NCBI GenBank assembly: GCA_937146765.1 | Contig: CAKZRP010000075.1 | Coordinates: 62,001-126,000 of the forward strand | Direction: 5' to 3' | Length of the DNA: 64,000 bases | Origin: an uncultured Paracoccaceae bacterium | GTDB taxonomy: Bacteria; Pseudomonadota; Alphaproteobacteria; Rhodobacterales; Rhodobacteraceae | Shown: positions 28,215 through 37,458 of the stretch, one piece after another | Layout: every line of letters begins with the position of its first letter | How positions within the stretch are numbered: the stretch's first letter is position 1 | Notes under the pieces: generated by a model | What the model was told of the DNA's origin: nothing | Databases searched by the model: none | What the model saw: only the letters and a program-made list of their open reading frames with translations | Made by a program: the position numbers and the translations under genes

Positions 28215-29426
28215 ATGTTTCTTGATCTTCTCATCCGGCGCAATCCTGCCTTTGCCGAGGCCGCAATGGCGCTGCACCAGCAGGGTGCGATCCCGGCCAA
28301 TGCCTATGTGCTCGACCTCGACGCGGTGGAGCGCAATGCCCGGCTGATCCAGACAGAGGCCGACCGTCTGGGCCTCACCGTCTTTGCCATGACCAAACAG
28401 GTGGGACGTCACTCGGGCTTCTGCGAGGCAGTGATGGCGGGCGGTATCACCCGCTCTGTCGCGGTGGACATGGCCTGCGCGATGGCCTGCGATAGGGCCG
28501 GACTGAAGACCGGCCACCTGGGACACCTGGTTCAGGTGCCCGCGCGCGAGGCTTCTTATGCCGCCACCCATCTGCGACCCGACTACTGGACGGTGTTTTC
28601 CGACGCAAAGGCAGGCGAGGCTGCCGCCGCCGCCCATGCCGCGGGGCGCAATCAGGCGCTGATGGCGCGGATCCAGACGGAGGGCGATACGTTTTATCGC
28701 GGCCACGAGGGGGGCTTTGCCGCCGGGGAAATCACCGCCGTTGCCGACCGTCTCGACACGCTGGACGGAGGGCATTTCGCAGGCATCACCACCTTTCCGG
28801 CGCTGCTGTTTGACCCCGAGACACGTCGGGTGCGACCGACCCCGAACCTCGCCACGCTCAACCGCGCGGCCGAAGCGCTGGCAGCAGCGGGACGCCATGG
28901 CATCGCGGTGAACGCGCCTGGCACCACCTCCGCCACGGTTCTTTCCGCCCTTGCCGAGGCCGGCGCGACGCAGGTGGAGCCCGGCAACGGGCTGCATGGC
29001 ACCACGCCCCTGCACGCGGTGGAGGATCTGCCGGAGGATCCGGCCGTGCTCTACCTTTCCGAGGTTTCGCATCACCACGGCGGCAAGGCCTATTGCTTTG
29101 GCGGCGGCCTCTATATCGACCCGGTCTTCCCCAGGTATCAGGTGCAGGCCTTGGTCGGCGCGACCCCGACCACCCAACGCCATGCCCTGCGCGACGTGGA
29201 GATCCCGGATTACTCTGCCATCGACTACTACGCGATGATCGAGGCCACAGGACCCGAGGCACCAAAGACGGGAGATACCGTGGTCTTCGGCTTTCGCGGT
29301 CAGGCGTTTGTCACCCGCGCCTTGGTGGTCGGCCTGCGGGGCGTCGCCTCGGGTGCGCCGCGTGTCACCTCGATCGAGAACGGCTTTGGAGATCCCGTTC
29401 ACTGGGCCGGAGGGCTGGGCGCATGA
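28215..29426 (+). CDS. YhfX-like PLP-dependent enzyme (alanine-racemase-like fold)
   Basis: 'NAYVLDLDAVERNARLIQTEADRLGLTVFAMTKQVGRHSGFCEAVMAGGITRSVAVDMACAMA' and 'EVSHHHGGKAYCFGGGLYIDPVFP'. Confidence 0.75.
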   Translation: MFLDLLIRRNPAFAEAAMALHQQGAIPANAYVLDLDAVERNARLIQTEADRLGLTVFAMTKQVGRHSGFCEAVMAGGITRSVAVDMACAMACDRAGLKTGHLGHLVQVPAREASYAATHLRPDYWTVFSDAKAGEAAAAAHAAGRNQALMARIQTEGDTFYRGHEGGFAAGEITAVADRLDTLDGGHFAGITTFPALLFDPETRRVRPTPNLATLNRAAEALAAAGRHGIAVNAPGTTSATVLSALAEAGATQVEPGNGLHGTTPLHAVEDLPEDPAVLYLSEVSHHHGGKAYCFGGGLYIDPVFPRYQVQALVGATPTTQRHALRDVEIPDYSAIDYYAMIEATGPEAPKTGDTVVFGFRGQAFVTRALVVGLRGVASGAPRVTSIENGFGDPVHWAGGLGA

Positions 29427-30172
29427 CCGGTTCCACGCCTGTTCTGTCGCTTGCCAATATCCACAAGGCCTTTGACGGGGTCATTGCGATAGAGGATTTC
29501 TCCCTCGACCTTTATCCCGGCGAAATTGTTGCACTCGTGGGCGACAATGGCGCGGGCAAATCGACCCTGATCAAGATGATCTCCGGCGTTTACAGCCCCA
29601 CCTCGGGCACCGTGCGGCTCGAAGGGGATGAGGTCAGCTTTGCCGACGCCAGCTCCGCGCGCAGTCGCGGTATCGAGGTGGTCTATCAGGATCTCGCTTT
29701 GGCCGATCAACAACCGGTCTACATGAACATGTTCCTTGGGCGCGAGCTGACCAAGCCCCCCTTTGGCCTGTTGGACAAGGAGCGGATGCGCCAGGAAACC
29801 CAGGCGCTGGTGGATGAACTGGACGTGCGGATCCCCTCTGCCAGCTCGACCATCCGCGACCTCAGTGGAGGGCAGCGGCAAGGTATCGCCATTGCGCGCG
29901 CAACCCATTGGGCCAGCAAGCTGATCCTGCTCGACGAACCCACCGCGGCGCTAGGCGTGGCCGAGACCGCCCGGGTCGAGGAACTGGTGGCCCGCCTGCG
30001 CGCCCGAAACCTCGCGATCCTGATCATCAGCCACAGCCTCGATCAAGTGTTCCGCCTGTCGGATCGCATCTGCGTGCTGCGCCGGGGTCAACAGATCGGC
30101 ATTCGCAAGACCGTCGAGACCAACAAGAACGAGATCGTTTCGATGATCACCGGGGTTCACGCGCCGGCATAG
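29423..30172 (+). CDS. Sugar ABC transporter ATP-binding protein, single nucleotide-binding domain
   Basis: Walker A GDNGAGKST, 'LSGGQRQGIAIARA', 'LLDEPTAALGVAE'; true start MTGSTPVLS overlaps the YhfX-like stop by 4 nt. Confidence 0.92.
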   Translation: MTGSTPVLSLANIHKAFDGVIAIEDFSLDLYPGEIVALVGDNGAGKSTLIKMISGVYSPTSGTVRLEGDEVSFADASSARSRGIEVVYQDLALADQQPVYMNMFLGRELTKPPFGLLDKERMRQETQALVDELDVRIPSASSTIRDLSGGQRQGIAIARATHWASKLILLDEPTAALGVAETARVEELVARLRARNLAILIISHSLDQVFRLSDRICVLRRGQQIGIRKTVETNKNEIVSMITGVHAPA

Positions 30173-30194
30173 GCGGGAACCTGCGCCGGGCGCC

Positions 30195-31527
30195 TTACCA
30201 GCCGGGCGGTCGGCGCAAGCGCCACGACCCGGTTTCAAACTCCATCTGCGCCCCGTTCAGATCGAGGTGCACAAGCTGTCCGCTTGTGTCCTCCATCAGG
30301 GAGAACGAAAATTCCGGCCCGAGTGCCCCAAGAAAAAAGGAGACAGGTCTGCGCGGTATCCTTGGGACAGAAGACTTTGGCAGATGCCCGGATTTTCACC
30401 GGTCCGCCCCGCCGTACCTTGGCGAGACTCTCCTGCATCAGACGCGGGAAACGTTGCATCATGGCAAGAGGGTGCTCCGGCCCCATCGGTCGGTCGCGGT
30501 CGCCGCAGGTGGCGCGCTTGCGTCCGTCCCGCGCGGCCTTTCCTCCAGAGGGGTCATCAAGGGTGCAAACGATCCCGCGGTCCCGGCGGCGATCAGAAGC
30601 CGTGCATTCTTCGGGATGTCCAGCCAACCGCCGTTATCCCAGACCTCTATGCCCTGACGTCCAAAATAGACGGCATGGCCCGAAGCCCGGTCGAGGAACT
30701 CTGTGTAATCCCAGTCCGGATCATAGGTAGAGCCGCCTCTCCGATGTTGATGCGCAACATGCACCCCCTCGGGTCGAGACGGATGTCGCGGATCAGGGTC
30801 CGGCTCCCGCCCTCGTTTTGCCCGAGGTTCTACCGGATCTGATCGGAGGAACGGCCTCGGAGCGCTACAAAAGACAAAACCGGCGTGATCTCTCCCCTTT
30901 AGGCGGAGAGTACCGGGACAAGGAGCCTCTGTGCCTCTGTCTCGGTGAGGAAACAGTCAGCGATCAGCGGGGCCCGCCTCCCAGCTTCAACACATGTCGG
31001 CAGGTCGAACCCCACTCCGCCCCCGGTCAGTCTCAAATCATAGGTCTGATGCTGCGAAAGGGACGGCTGTGCGGCCATGGTGCTGATGACCACCATGGCC
31101 ATCAGGATTTCAGGCTCCACCGCAAACCGCAACTCGAGGTCCAGCCAAGGCATTGGCGCGATCCGATCTTGCGTTATGAGGCACATGTCTTCGGGAACGC
31201 CTGGAAGAAGGATCTCCTTGCAAAAAGCCAGCACCCGATCCCATTCCTCCAAGGTCGCCTGACCACCTTGGCACTGTCCTCCCATACCCGCCAGATCCGC
31301 GGCCGCCGGTGCCACCATCCGGGTGACAGTGACCTGCTGGGGTGCCGGCGCCGATGGCAGGAGCGTCAGTGTCGCTGTCGGCTGCGCGTCTTAGCTCCGG
31401 TAGTTATTGCGATCCAAAGAATGGCTTTGGAGAAACCGCGGGAAATACTCGGCCAACCATCGGCCACAACGAGGTGAGGTGGAGCCAAAAGGGAAAAGAC
31501 GACCAAGATCAGTAGAGCGGGCCGCAT
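30195..31527 (-). pseudogene. Exported protein gene disrupted by several frameshifts
   Basis: Signal-peptide start MRPALLILVVFSLLAPPHLVVADGW... at 31527, then coding-like fragments in changing minus-strand frames: 'PTATLTLLPSAPAPQQVTVTRMVAPAAADLAGMGGQCQ...LLVPVLSA*', 'GSRTLIRDIRLDPRGCMLRINIGEAAL', 'RRGGSTYDPDWDYTEFLDRASGHAVYFGRQGIEVWDNGGWLDIPKNARLLIAAGTAGSFAPLMTPLEER', 'KIRASAKVFCPKDTAQTCLLFSWG', 'ALGPEFSFSLMEDTSGQLVHLDLNGAQMEFETGSWRLRRPPGW*'. Confidence 0.75.
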
Positions 31528-31531
31528 CGGA

Positions 31532-33688
31532 TCAGTTTCCCGCGCCAGCGGCAGCATCCAGCAGCCCCTTCATCGCCGCAGCCGCCTCGGGCGCCTCCCG
31601 CTGCAGATCCTCAATCACCTTGGACAGGGCTTCGGCTGGGTTTGGCGACCGGCGCGGGGCAGTGTCGCGGATCGAGCGGCGGATCAATTCCAGCGCGGCC
31701 AGGGTTGCCTCCGGCGCCGCCTGGAAATGGCAGAGTAGCCCGGCCTGAACCGCGATGCAGGGCCCGTTCATCGGTACCCATTGGTGCGGGTTGAGCACGA
31801 TGTCTTCCCCCTCCTGCCCATCATCCCCCGGCGCGAGGAAGGTCATTTGCACCCCACCCTCCTGTCCGGCGGAGGCGGCTCCCGCTGTCGCAGCCACCCG
31901 CGTGGGCTGATCCACGGACCATCCTTGCGGCACGATGGTCATGATCCCCACCGCCTCGTCATGAAAAACGCAGCTGCCGGTCTGCTCGCAGGTGAAGCCT
32001 GAGGTGACGGCGTCCCGGCCCGAGCCCTCGACGGCCTCGGGCTGCGACTGCCCGCTAGAGGCCTGGGCCTGCAACGCATCTGTGTCCCCCGTTCCAGCCA
32101 CGGCACTGGCGGAGGTTGCCGGAGTTGGCGCATTCGCCGAAGCCTCTTCGTATTGTACGCCCACAGCCACATGGAGAGGCTGGCGCGCCGCGATGCTCTG
32201 CGGCCCGTCCACGTCGGAGAAGATGTAGACCAGCTCATAGCTTCCCGCGTCTTGCGGGGCGAGCAAAGGCTTGCGCGGGCCATATTCATTGTCAAAGGCC
32301 GCTTCCATGTAGAGGCTCTGGTCCCAGCTGTAGAGCTGCCCGTCTTTCCAGACCTCAAGCCGATCCGCATGGGCAAAACCACCTGTCACCGTCACGGGGA
32401 TTTCCGCCCCTGGCGCCACGGCGTCGGGGGCATTGAGGACAACCTCCGGCCGATCCATGATGTCCAGCGGGAAGAGGGCCAAGGTGTGGGACAGGTCCTC
32501 CTCGCCGTAACGGTGGAAGGCAACCATATACGTCCCGGGATCAGTGGGCAGGTTCAAGCGCCCCACATAGGCGCCCTCAAGTCCGCTCTGGCTGCTCCAG
32601 GTCACCGCACGGTCCGTCAGCGCGCGAGCGTCTGCCGGTAACAAAGTGAGCTGGAAGTCCGCACCGCCCAGTGCCAGCCCTGCGCGGGTGATACGGAAGG
32701 GGAAAATGCCGCTGGCTGCAGCCCGCATGGCGCCGAGGGGCGGCACCAGTTCAAGGCTCGGCAAGTTCCCCTGGAAAGGCACATAGATCGTGCGCGCCTC
32801 GCCCGCGACCAGAACCTCCCGTGCCTCGCCATGGCCCTCCTCCCCTGCGTCCGCAGTCAGGATCCAGGCGCCGGGCGCCAGTTCAACCGGCAGACTGTCC
32901 GCATAGGCAAAGTCCAGCACGCCAAGTTCGACCATCGCAGTGCCCGTTTCGTGCACACCGCGAAAGGACACCCGGGCCGGGCGCCCGGCGATGTCATGGC
33001 GCAAGGTCAGATGCGCCTGGGCCTTGCCCGGCGCGACCTTCTCTGCCTCCGTCGAAGCGGTCGCAGTGGCACCAGTCCGGATCAGCGCTTCCGAGAGTTC
33101 CTGGCCAGACTGCGTGGACAGCACCAGACCGCCGGTTGCTTCAGCCACACAAGCGATCTGCTGGACCTCTGTCGCGCTGAGCCCAAAGCCAACCACATGC
33201 GCCCGCAGCGCGACCCCGGCGGCGGACAGTTCCTTTGCCACCGCGCAGGGATCGCCACCGCAGGTTTCCAACCCATCGGTCACCAGAACAATATCCGCCG
33301 CTTCAGCCGTCACAGGGATCTGGGCTGCGGCAAGGCGAAGCGACTCCGCGAGGGGCGTCTTGCCCTTGGGCGACAAGGCCCGAAGCCGAGCGCCCAGAGC
33401 TGCGGTGTCGTGCAGCGCCACGGGAGCCACAACCGCGATATCGGCACAGTCACCCTTGCGATTGTGCCCATAGGCGATCACACCTAGAGGTACATCACCG
33501 GAACGGGCACCCAGAAAGTCGGTCAGGACATCCCGCGCCACTTCGATCCGGGACTGGCCCTCCGGGAGTTCGGTCCACATGGAGCCGGATGCATCGAGAA
33601 TCAGGACAGACGCCCGATCAACCTCCTGCTCTGCCGACAAACTGGACGCCCAGAGACCAAAAACAACAGCAAACCCAATACCACGCAT
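31532..33688 (-). CDS. Secreted von Willebrand factor A domain protein
   Basis: Signal peptide MRGIGFAVVFGLWASSLSA; MIDAS 'VLILDASGSMW'; 'IVLVTDGLETCGGDPC'. Confidence 0.88.
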   Translation of the reverse strand: MRGIGFAVVFGLWASSLSAEQEVDRASVLILDASGSMWTELPEGQSRIEVARDVLTDFLGARSGDVPLGVIAYGHNRKGDCADIAVVAPVALHDTAALGARLRALSPKGKTPLAESLRLAAAQIPVTAEAADIVLVTDGLETCGGDPCAVAKELSAAGVALRAHVVGFGLSATEVQQIACVAEATGGLVLSTQSGQELSEALIRTGATATASTEAEKVAPGKAQAHLTLRHDIAGRPARVSFRGVHETGTAMVELGVLDFAYADSLPVELAPGAWILTADAGEEGHGEAREVLVAGEARTIYVPFQGNLPSLELVPPLGAMRAAASGIFPFRITRAGLALGGADFQLTLLPADARALTDRAVTWSSQSGLEGAYVGRLNLPTDPGTYMVAFHRYGEEDLSHTLALFPLDIMDRPEVVLNAPDAVAPGAEIPVTVTGGFAHADRLEVWKDGQLYSWDQSLYMEAAFDNEYGPRKPLLAPQDAGSYELVYIFSDVDGPQSIAARQPLHVAVGVQYEEASANAPTPATSASAVAGTGDTDALQAQASSGQSQPEAVEGSGRDAVTSGFTCEQTGSCVFHDEAVGIMTIVPQGWSVDQPTRVAATAGAASAGQEGGVQMTFLAPGDDGQEGEDIVLNPHQWVPMNGPCIAVQAGLLCHFQAAPEATLAALELIRRSIRDTAPRRSPNPAEALSKVIEDLQREAPEAAAAMKGLLDAAAGAGN

Positions 33689-33748
33689 CACCAAGATCCA
33701 ATCAGAAACACCTGACTTGCCAGTGTGGCGAGGATTGCCGTTAATTCT

Positions 33749-33768
33749 ACTTATCAATTTTCATAGGT
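33749..33768. promoter_or_regulatory. lux-box-like 20-bp dyad (ACTTATCAATTTTCATAGGT)
   Basis: 20-bp imperfect inverted repeat (7 of 10 half-site positions) starting AC and ending AGGT, just upstream of the LuxR-type gene. Confidence 0.4.
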
Positions 33769-33777
33769 ATTTAAGCC

Positions 33778-34494
33778 ATGCAGACCTCGCTTGCGATCGG
33801 CGCGCTTGTGGAAGCTCTCGCCGCGCCTTCGCCCCCCGAAGACCTTTGGCACCACGCGACGACCTATCTGGAGCTCAAAGGCTTTGATCGGGTGTTTCAC
33901 ATCGATTGCAGCCAAGGCAGAAGCAGACCGACGGTACGAACCACCATGCCGCCCGGCTTTCTTGAGACCTATCACTCAGAACAGTTCGCCCGCCATGACC
34001 CGTTCCTGACCTACTGCCTTCCATCAAAGCACAGCATCTCCACGGGCATCGCCTATGTCGACGATTACGACTATCTGAGCCGCAAAGCGCGGGATCTGAT
34101 CGAACACGCGGCCCAATCGGGCTTTCAGGCTGGGTTTTCCCTCACAACCTCCCGGTCCGGCGGCCAGGGACTTGAAGGTTGGAATGTCGGCTCCTCCCTG
34201 CCCCGCAAAGAGGTTGAACAGATCCTGCTCCACTCCGGGACCGAGATCCGCCTTGTCCTGACTGCCTTGAAAGGGCGGCTCTCGGCACGGGAACACAGGC
34301 TGACCCGGCGCGAACATCAGGTCATGCAGCTGTTGATCGAAGGGCTTCGAACCAGGGAAATCGCCAATCGTCTGGATCTTCGCGAGGTCACGGTTGAATT
34401 CCACATCGCCAATATCCGCCGCAAACTGAAAGCGCCCACCCGGGAATCCGCCGTCGCCCGTTACTTGACGCACGCCGGGACAAACGCGCCGTAG
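33778..34494 (+). CDS. LuxR-family regulator with autoinducer-binding-like N-terminus and GerE HTH
   Basis: 'LTRREHQVMQLLIEGLRTREIANRLDLREVTVEFHIANIRRKLKA' HTH; N-terminal 'YHSEQFARHDPFLTYC' resembles autoinducer-binding domains. Confidence 0.88.
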   Translation: MQTSLAIGALVEALAAPSPPEDLWHHATTYLELKGFDRVFHIDCSQGRSRPTVRTTMPPGFLETYHSEQFARHDPFLTYCLPSKHSISTGIAYVDDYDYLSRKARDLIEHAAQSGFQAGFSLTTSRSGGQGLEGWNVGSSLPRKEVEQILLHSGTEIRLVLTALKGRLSAREHRLTRREHQVMQLLIEGLRTREIANRLDLREVTVEFHIANIRRKLKAPTRESAVARYLTHAGTNAP

Positions 34495-34620
34495 GCTCCC
34501 GAAGGGCCACGGTCGGCCGCTTCAGTCAAAGGCTTGCGTGCGTAAGGGTCTCTCACCGGGCCATTGTCTGGGCCTCAATCGCGGGCTGACCCCGCGCGTG
34601 CGCCCATCAATTCGTCTCGC

Positions 34621-35583
34621 CTATCGGGCGGCCAGGTAGTTCCGCGCACCGATCAGACCGAAATTCGGCTGGTGATAGAGATGCAGCGGCAATTCCTGCC
34701 GCCAGGCGGTGTGCCGTCCGCCCGCGTTGAAGGCATCGACAAAGGCCGCATCAAAAATCCACGGGTTCGCCGCCGCCACGCCGCCGGTGACAAAGACTCC
34801 GCCCTTGGCGGCAAAGACCAGTCCAAGATCGCCCGCAACCGAGGCGAGATATTGAGCAAAGAGCGCAACAGCACGCATGGCGGCGGTGTCCAGTTTCGCC
34901 TTGGCGGATTCAAAGATCTCCGCGCCGGTTTCCAAGGGGGCCGTCAGCTCCATGCTCTTGGCCACCGCGCGATAAAAGAACGGCAGGCCAGTGCCGGAGA
35001 GAATCGCTTCGGCCTCGACCACCAGACCGGGGCCCATGCCGACCTCGGGCCATTCCTCACGCAGGGCCTCAAAGATCGGAACTTCCTCGGGCGTGCGGGG
35101 GGCAAGCGCCACATGGCCGCCCTCGCCCGGCACCACACAAGGATCGCCATTGGCCCAGACCAGCGCGCCCACACCGAGACCCGTACCGGGGCCGATGATC
35201 AGGCAGGGCTCCTTGGGAAATTTCGCCTCGCCTTGCAGGGTGGTCACATCGCCCGCACTCACCGTGGCGAGCGACCAGGCGGCGGCCTCAAAATCATTCA
35301 GCACCTTGGCGCGTTCGATCTTCAGCGCGGCGGCGATGCCCCGCTCGGAAAAGCTCTGATGGGCATTGGTCAGCTGCACGGAGCCATCACGCACCACGCC
35401 CGCCGCTGCAATCACCGCCCGACCGGGGGCCGAGCCGCGATGGGTGGCAAAATCCGCACAGGCCTGTTCGAGGTTCAGCTCGCCCTTGGTGTTGTAGCGC
35501 GCCTGCTCGAGGATCTCGCCCTCGGCATTGACGGCCGCGAGCCGCATGTTGGTACCGCCAACGTCAGCGATGAGATTCCACAT
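34621..35583 (-). CDS. glk: Glucokinase
   Basis: 'MWNLIADVGGTNMRLAAVNAEGE', 'LIIGPGTGLGVGALV', 'VPGEGGHVALAPRTPEE', 'GGVFVTGGVA'. Confidence 0.93.
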   Translation of the reverse strand: MWNLIADVGGTNMRLAAVNAEGEILEQARYNTKGELNLEQACADFATHRGSAPGRAVIAAAGVVRDGSVQLTNAHQSFSERGIAAALKIERAKVLNDFEAAAWSLATVSAGDVTTLQGEAKFPKEPCLIIGPGTGLGVGALVWANGDPCVVPGEGGHVALAPRTPEEVPIFEALREEWPEVGMGPGLVVEAEAILSGTGLPFFYRAVAKSMELTAPLETGAEIFESAKAKLDTAAMRAVALFAQYLASVAGDLGLVFAAKGGVFVTGGVAAANPWIFDAAFVDAFNAGGRHTAWRQELPLHLYHQPNFGLIGARNYLAAR

Positions 35584-35787
35584 TTCTACCCCTCCAGCCT
35601 GTCCCCGCCACAGCGATCCGGCCCGATACTCAGCCTGTCCCTTGCCAGAGGTCAAACAGGCAAGCGCCGCAGAGGTCAAGCCCTGCGCGCGCTTTCACGC
35701 CCGGTTTGCGTCCAATCCTGCAAAGTTGGCGCCACTCTTGCGCCAAGCCCTGCCGAAGTGCAAGCGTTAGCGCAAACAGATGAGGAT

Positions 35788-36528
35788 TTACACGCCCCCG
35801 CGTGTCAGCCGCGCTATGGGATCAAAGTGGTGCATATCCTCGAAATTGCACAGCTCCAGCGGGCCGAGGTCGATCCGGGCCAGCCGCGCGGCATGGGGTG
35901 CAAAAACCGCGTCAGAGAAGGCCACCAGCTCCGCCGCCTCGACCGCGTCGACCCAGCGCAGAGGGTACGCGAGGGTGGAGTGGAAGGTATAGGTGTCGAA
36001 GTGATCGTGGCGCAGGCCAGTGAGTTCGCGCAGCGCCAGACGGGTGGCGCGCAGGCGGGCTTCCTCGGTCGGATCAACCCCTTCCAGCGTGACGGAATGG
36101 CCGGCAAAGAGCCCCTTGGCGGTGACACTGCGACGCTCGGGCAGGTCTTGGCCCATCAGGCAGTCCTTGAAAAAAGCGGTCACCGCGTCGCGGCTGGCGC
36201 CTTTGGGTAGATCGGCGGGCCAATTGCCTTCGTCCGGGCCGATGCCCTGAAACACCGTCATATGCAGGCTGGAAGGCGGCAGAAAGGTGAAGAGCGCGGC
36301 AAACGCGCTCTGGCGGATCTCCTCCTGCATCTCGCAGAGCGCGGCATGGGCGTCGCTTTTGGGGTCGATGTGGCAGATCACCGTATTGCCGGGAAAGGGC
36401 AGCACCGCGCCATCGGGGGCGAATTTGCCGCCCTGCCCCGGCTCGGTGATCGCACGCGGGCGCGGGGTGGTGGCATCGGCACCGGTCAACAGGTGGATCG
36501 GGTCGGGACGGAAGGTGGCCATGCGCAA
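35788..36528 (-). CDS. DUF1868-like / 2H phosphoesterase-like protein
   Basis: 'SSLHMTVFQGI' and 'DTYTFHSTLAYPL' match the two HxT/S-type motifs of 2H phosphoesterases. Confidence 0.75.
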   Translation of the reverse strand: MRMATFRPDPIHLLTGADATTPRPRAITEPGQGGKFAPDGAVLPFPGNTVICHIDPKSDAHAALCEMQEEIRQSAFAALFTFLPPSSLHMTVFQGIGPDEGNWPADLPKGASRDAVTAFFKDCLMGQDLPERRSVTAKGLFAGHSVTLEGVDPTEEARLRATRLALRELTGLRHDHFDTYTFHSTLAYPLRWVDAVEAAELVAFSDAVFAPHAARLARIDLGPLELCNFEDMHHFDPIARLTRGGV

Positions 36529-36593
36529 GGCTCCGGTCTAAGGGGTCTTCGGCGCGGTCTATCCGGGCTTCATGTCAGGGGTTTGACAGGTGC

Positions 36594-37388
36594 TTAGCCC
36601 GGCGACACAGGCGAGACCGCATGGCCGGTCAGCGCCTTTAGGCTGTTGACCACGCGCACCAGCTCGGGGCCGACCTGATCGTGAATGCGCTGGTCGCTGA
36701 GGTCATCCACATTGGCGCCGCAAAAGAACGACACCGGCTCGCCGATTTCAGTGGGGCGGAACGGGGTGGCCACCGCGTTGATCGACTTGGAATAGCGCGC
36801 CTCGCCTTGAACAAAGGCATAGCCCTCGCGGCGCAGGATGGCGCGTTCACGGTCCCAGACCGCTTCGCACTCAGTGGCGGCCTCTTCCGGCAGATGCGCC
36901 TCCAGCTTTTCCCGCTCATCCCGTGACAGGGCGCCGAGATAGGCAATGCCCGACGAGGAAGTCAGCACCGGCATCCGGTAGCCCACATCAAGCCAGATGG
37001 TGCGCGAGCCTTCGGGGCGCCAGGTCTTCACGATCAGCATATTGCCGTCGTCCTGAATGGACACGCCGACCATGGCGCCCATCTCATTGGCGAGCTTCTG
37101 CATCAGGGGCGTCGCGACAGAGACAAAGCCAAAGGCCGCCGAGGCGATATTGCCCAAGGCGAGCGCGGCCGGCCCGAGGCGATATTTGTCGAAATGCCGC
37201 CCATGGGTCAGGTAGCCCAGCGCGCAGAGCGTGAAGGTCAGCCGCGACACGGTGGAACGCGGAATGCCCGTGCGCTCGGAAATCTCGAGGTTGCCGAGGC
37301 CGTTATCCGAGGGGCGAAAGGCGCGCAGGATGCGCAAGCCTCGCGCCAGAGTATTGGCGTATCGGCGGTCCTGCTCAAGATCGCGCAT
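36594..37388 (-). CDS. IclR-family transcriptional regulator
   Basis: 'LARGLRILRAFRPSDNGLGNLEISERTGIPRSTVSRLTFTLCALGYL'; start MRDLEQDRRY. Confidence 0.92.
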   Translation of the reverse strand: MRDLEQDRRYANTLARGLRILRAFRPSDNGLGNLEISERTGIPRSTVSRLTFTLCALGYLTHGRHFDKYRLGPAALALGNIASAAFGFVSVATPLMQKLANEMGAMVGVSIQDDGNMLIVKTWRPEGSRTIWLDVGYRMPVLTSSSGIAYLGALSRDEREKLEAHLPEEAATECEAVWDRERAILRREGYAFVQGEARYSKSINAVATPFRPTEIGEPVSFFCGANVDDLSDQRIHDQVGPELVRVVNSLKALTGHAVSPVSPG

Positions 37389-37458
37389 TGTCTTTCGTCC
37401 CTTTGCCTCGGTTTGGGGCGCCATCATACAAGGGTTTCCGTGACCAAGAAAAGCACCT

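Noticed and set aside
26157-29402. 1081-aa antisense ORF on the minus strand
   Set aside because: It is a mirror frame of three well-supported plus-strand genes (binding protein, permease, YhfX-like). Its His/Gly/Arg-rich composition is typical of antisense frames in high-GC DNA, and no domain is recognisable.
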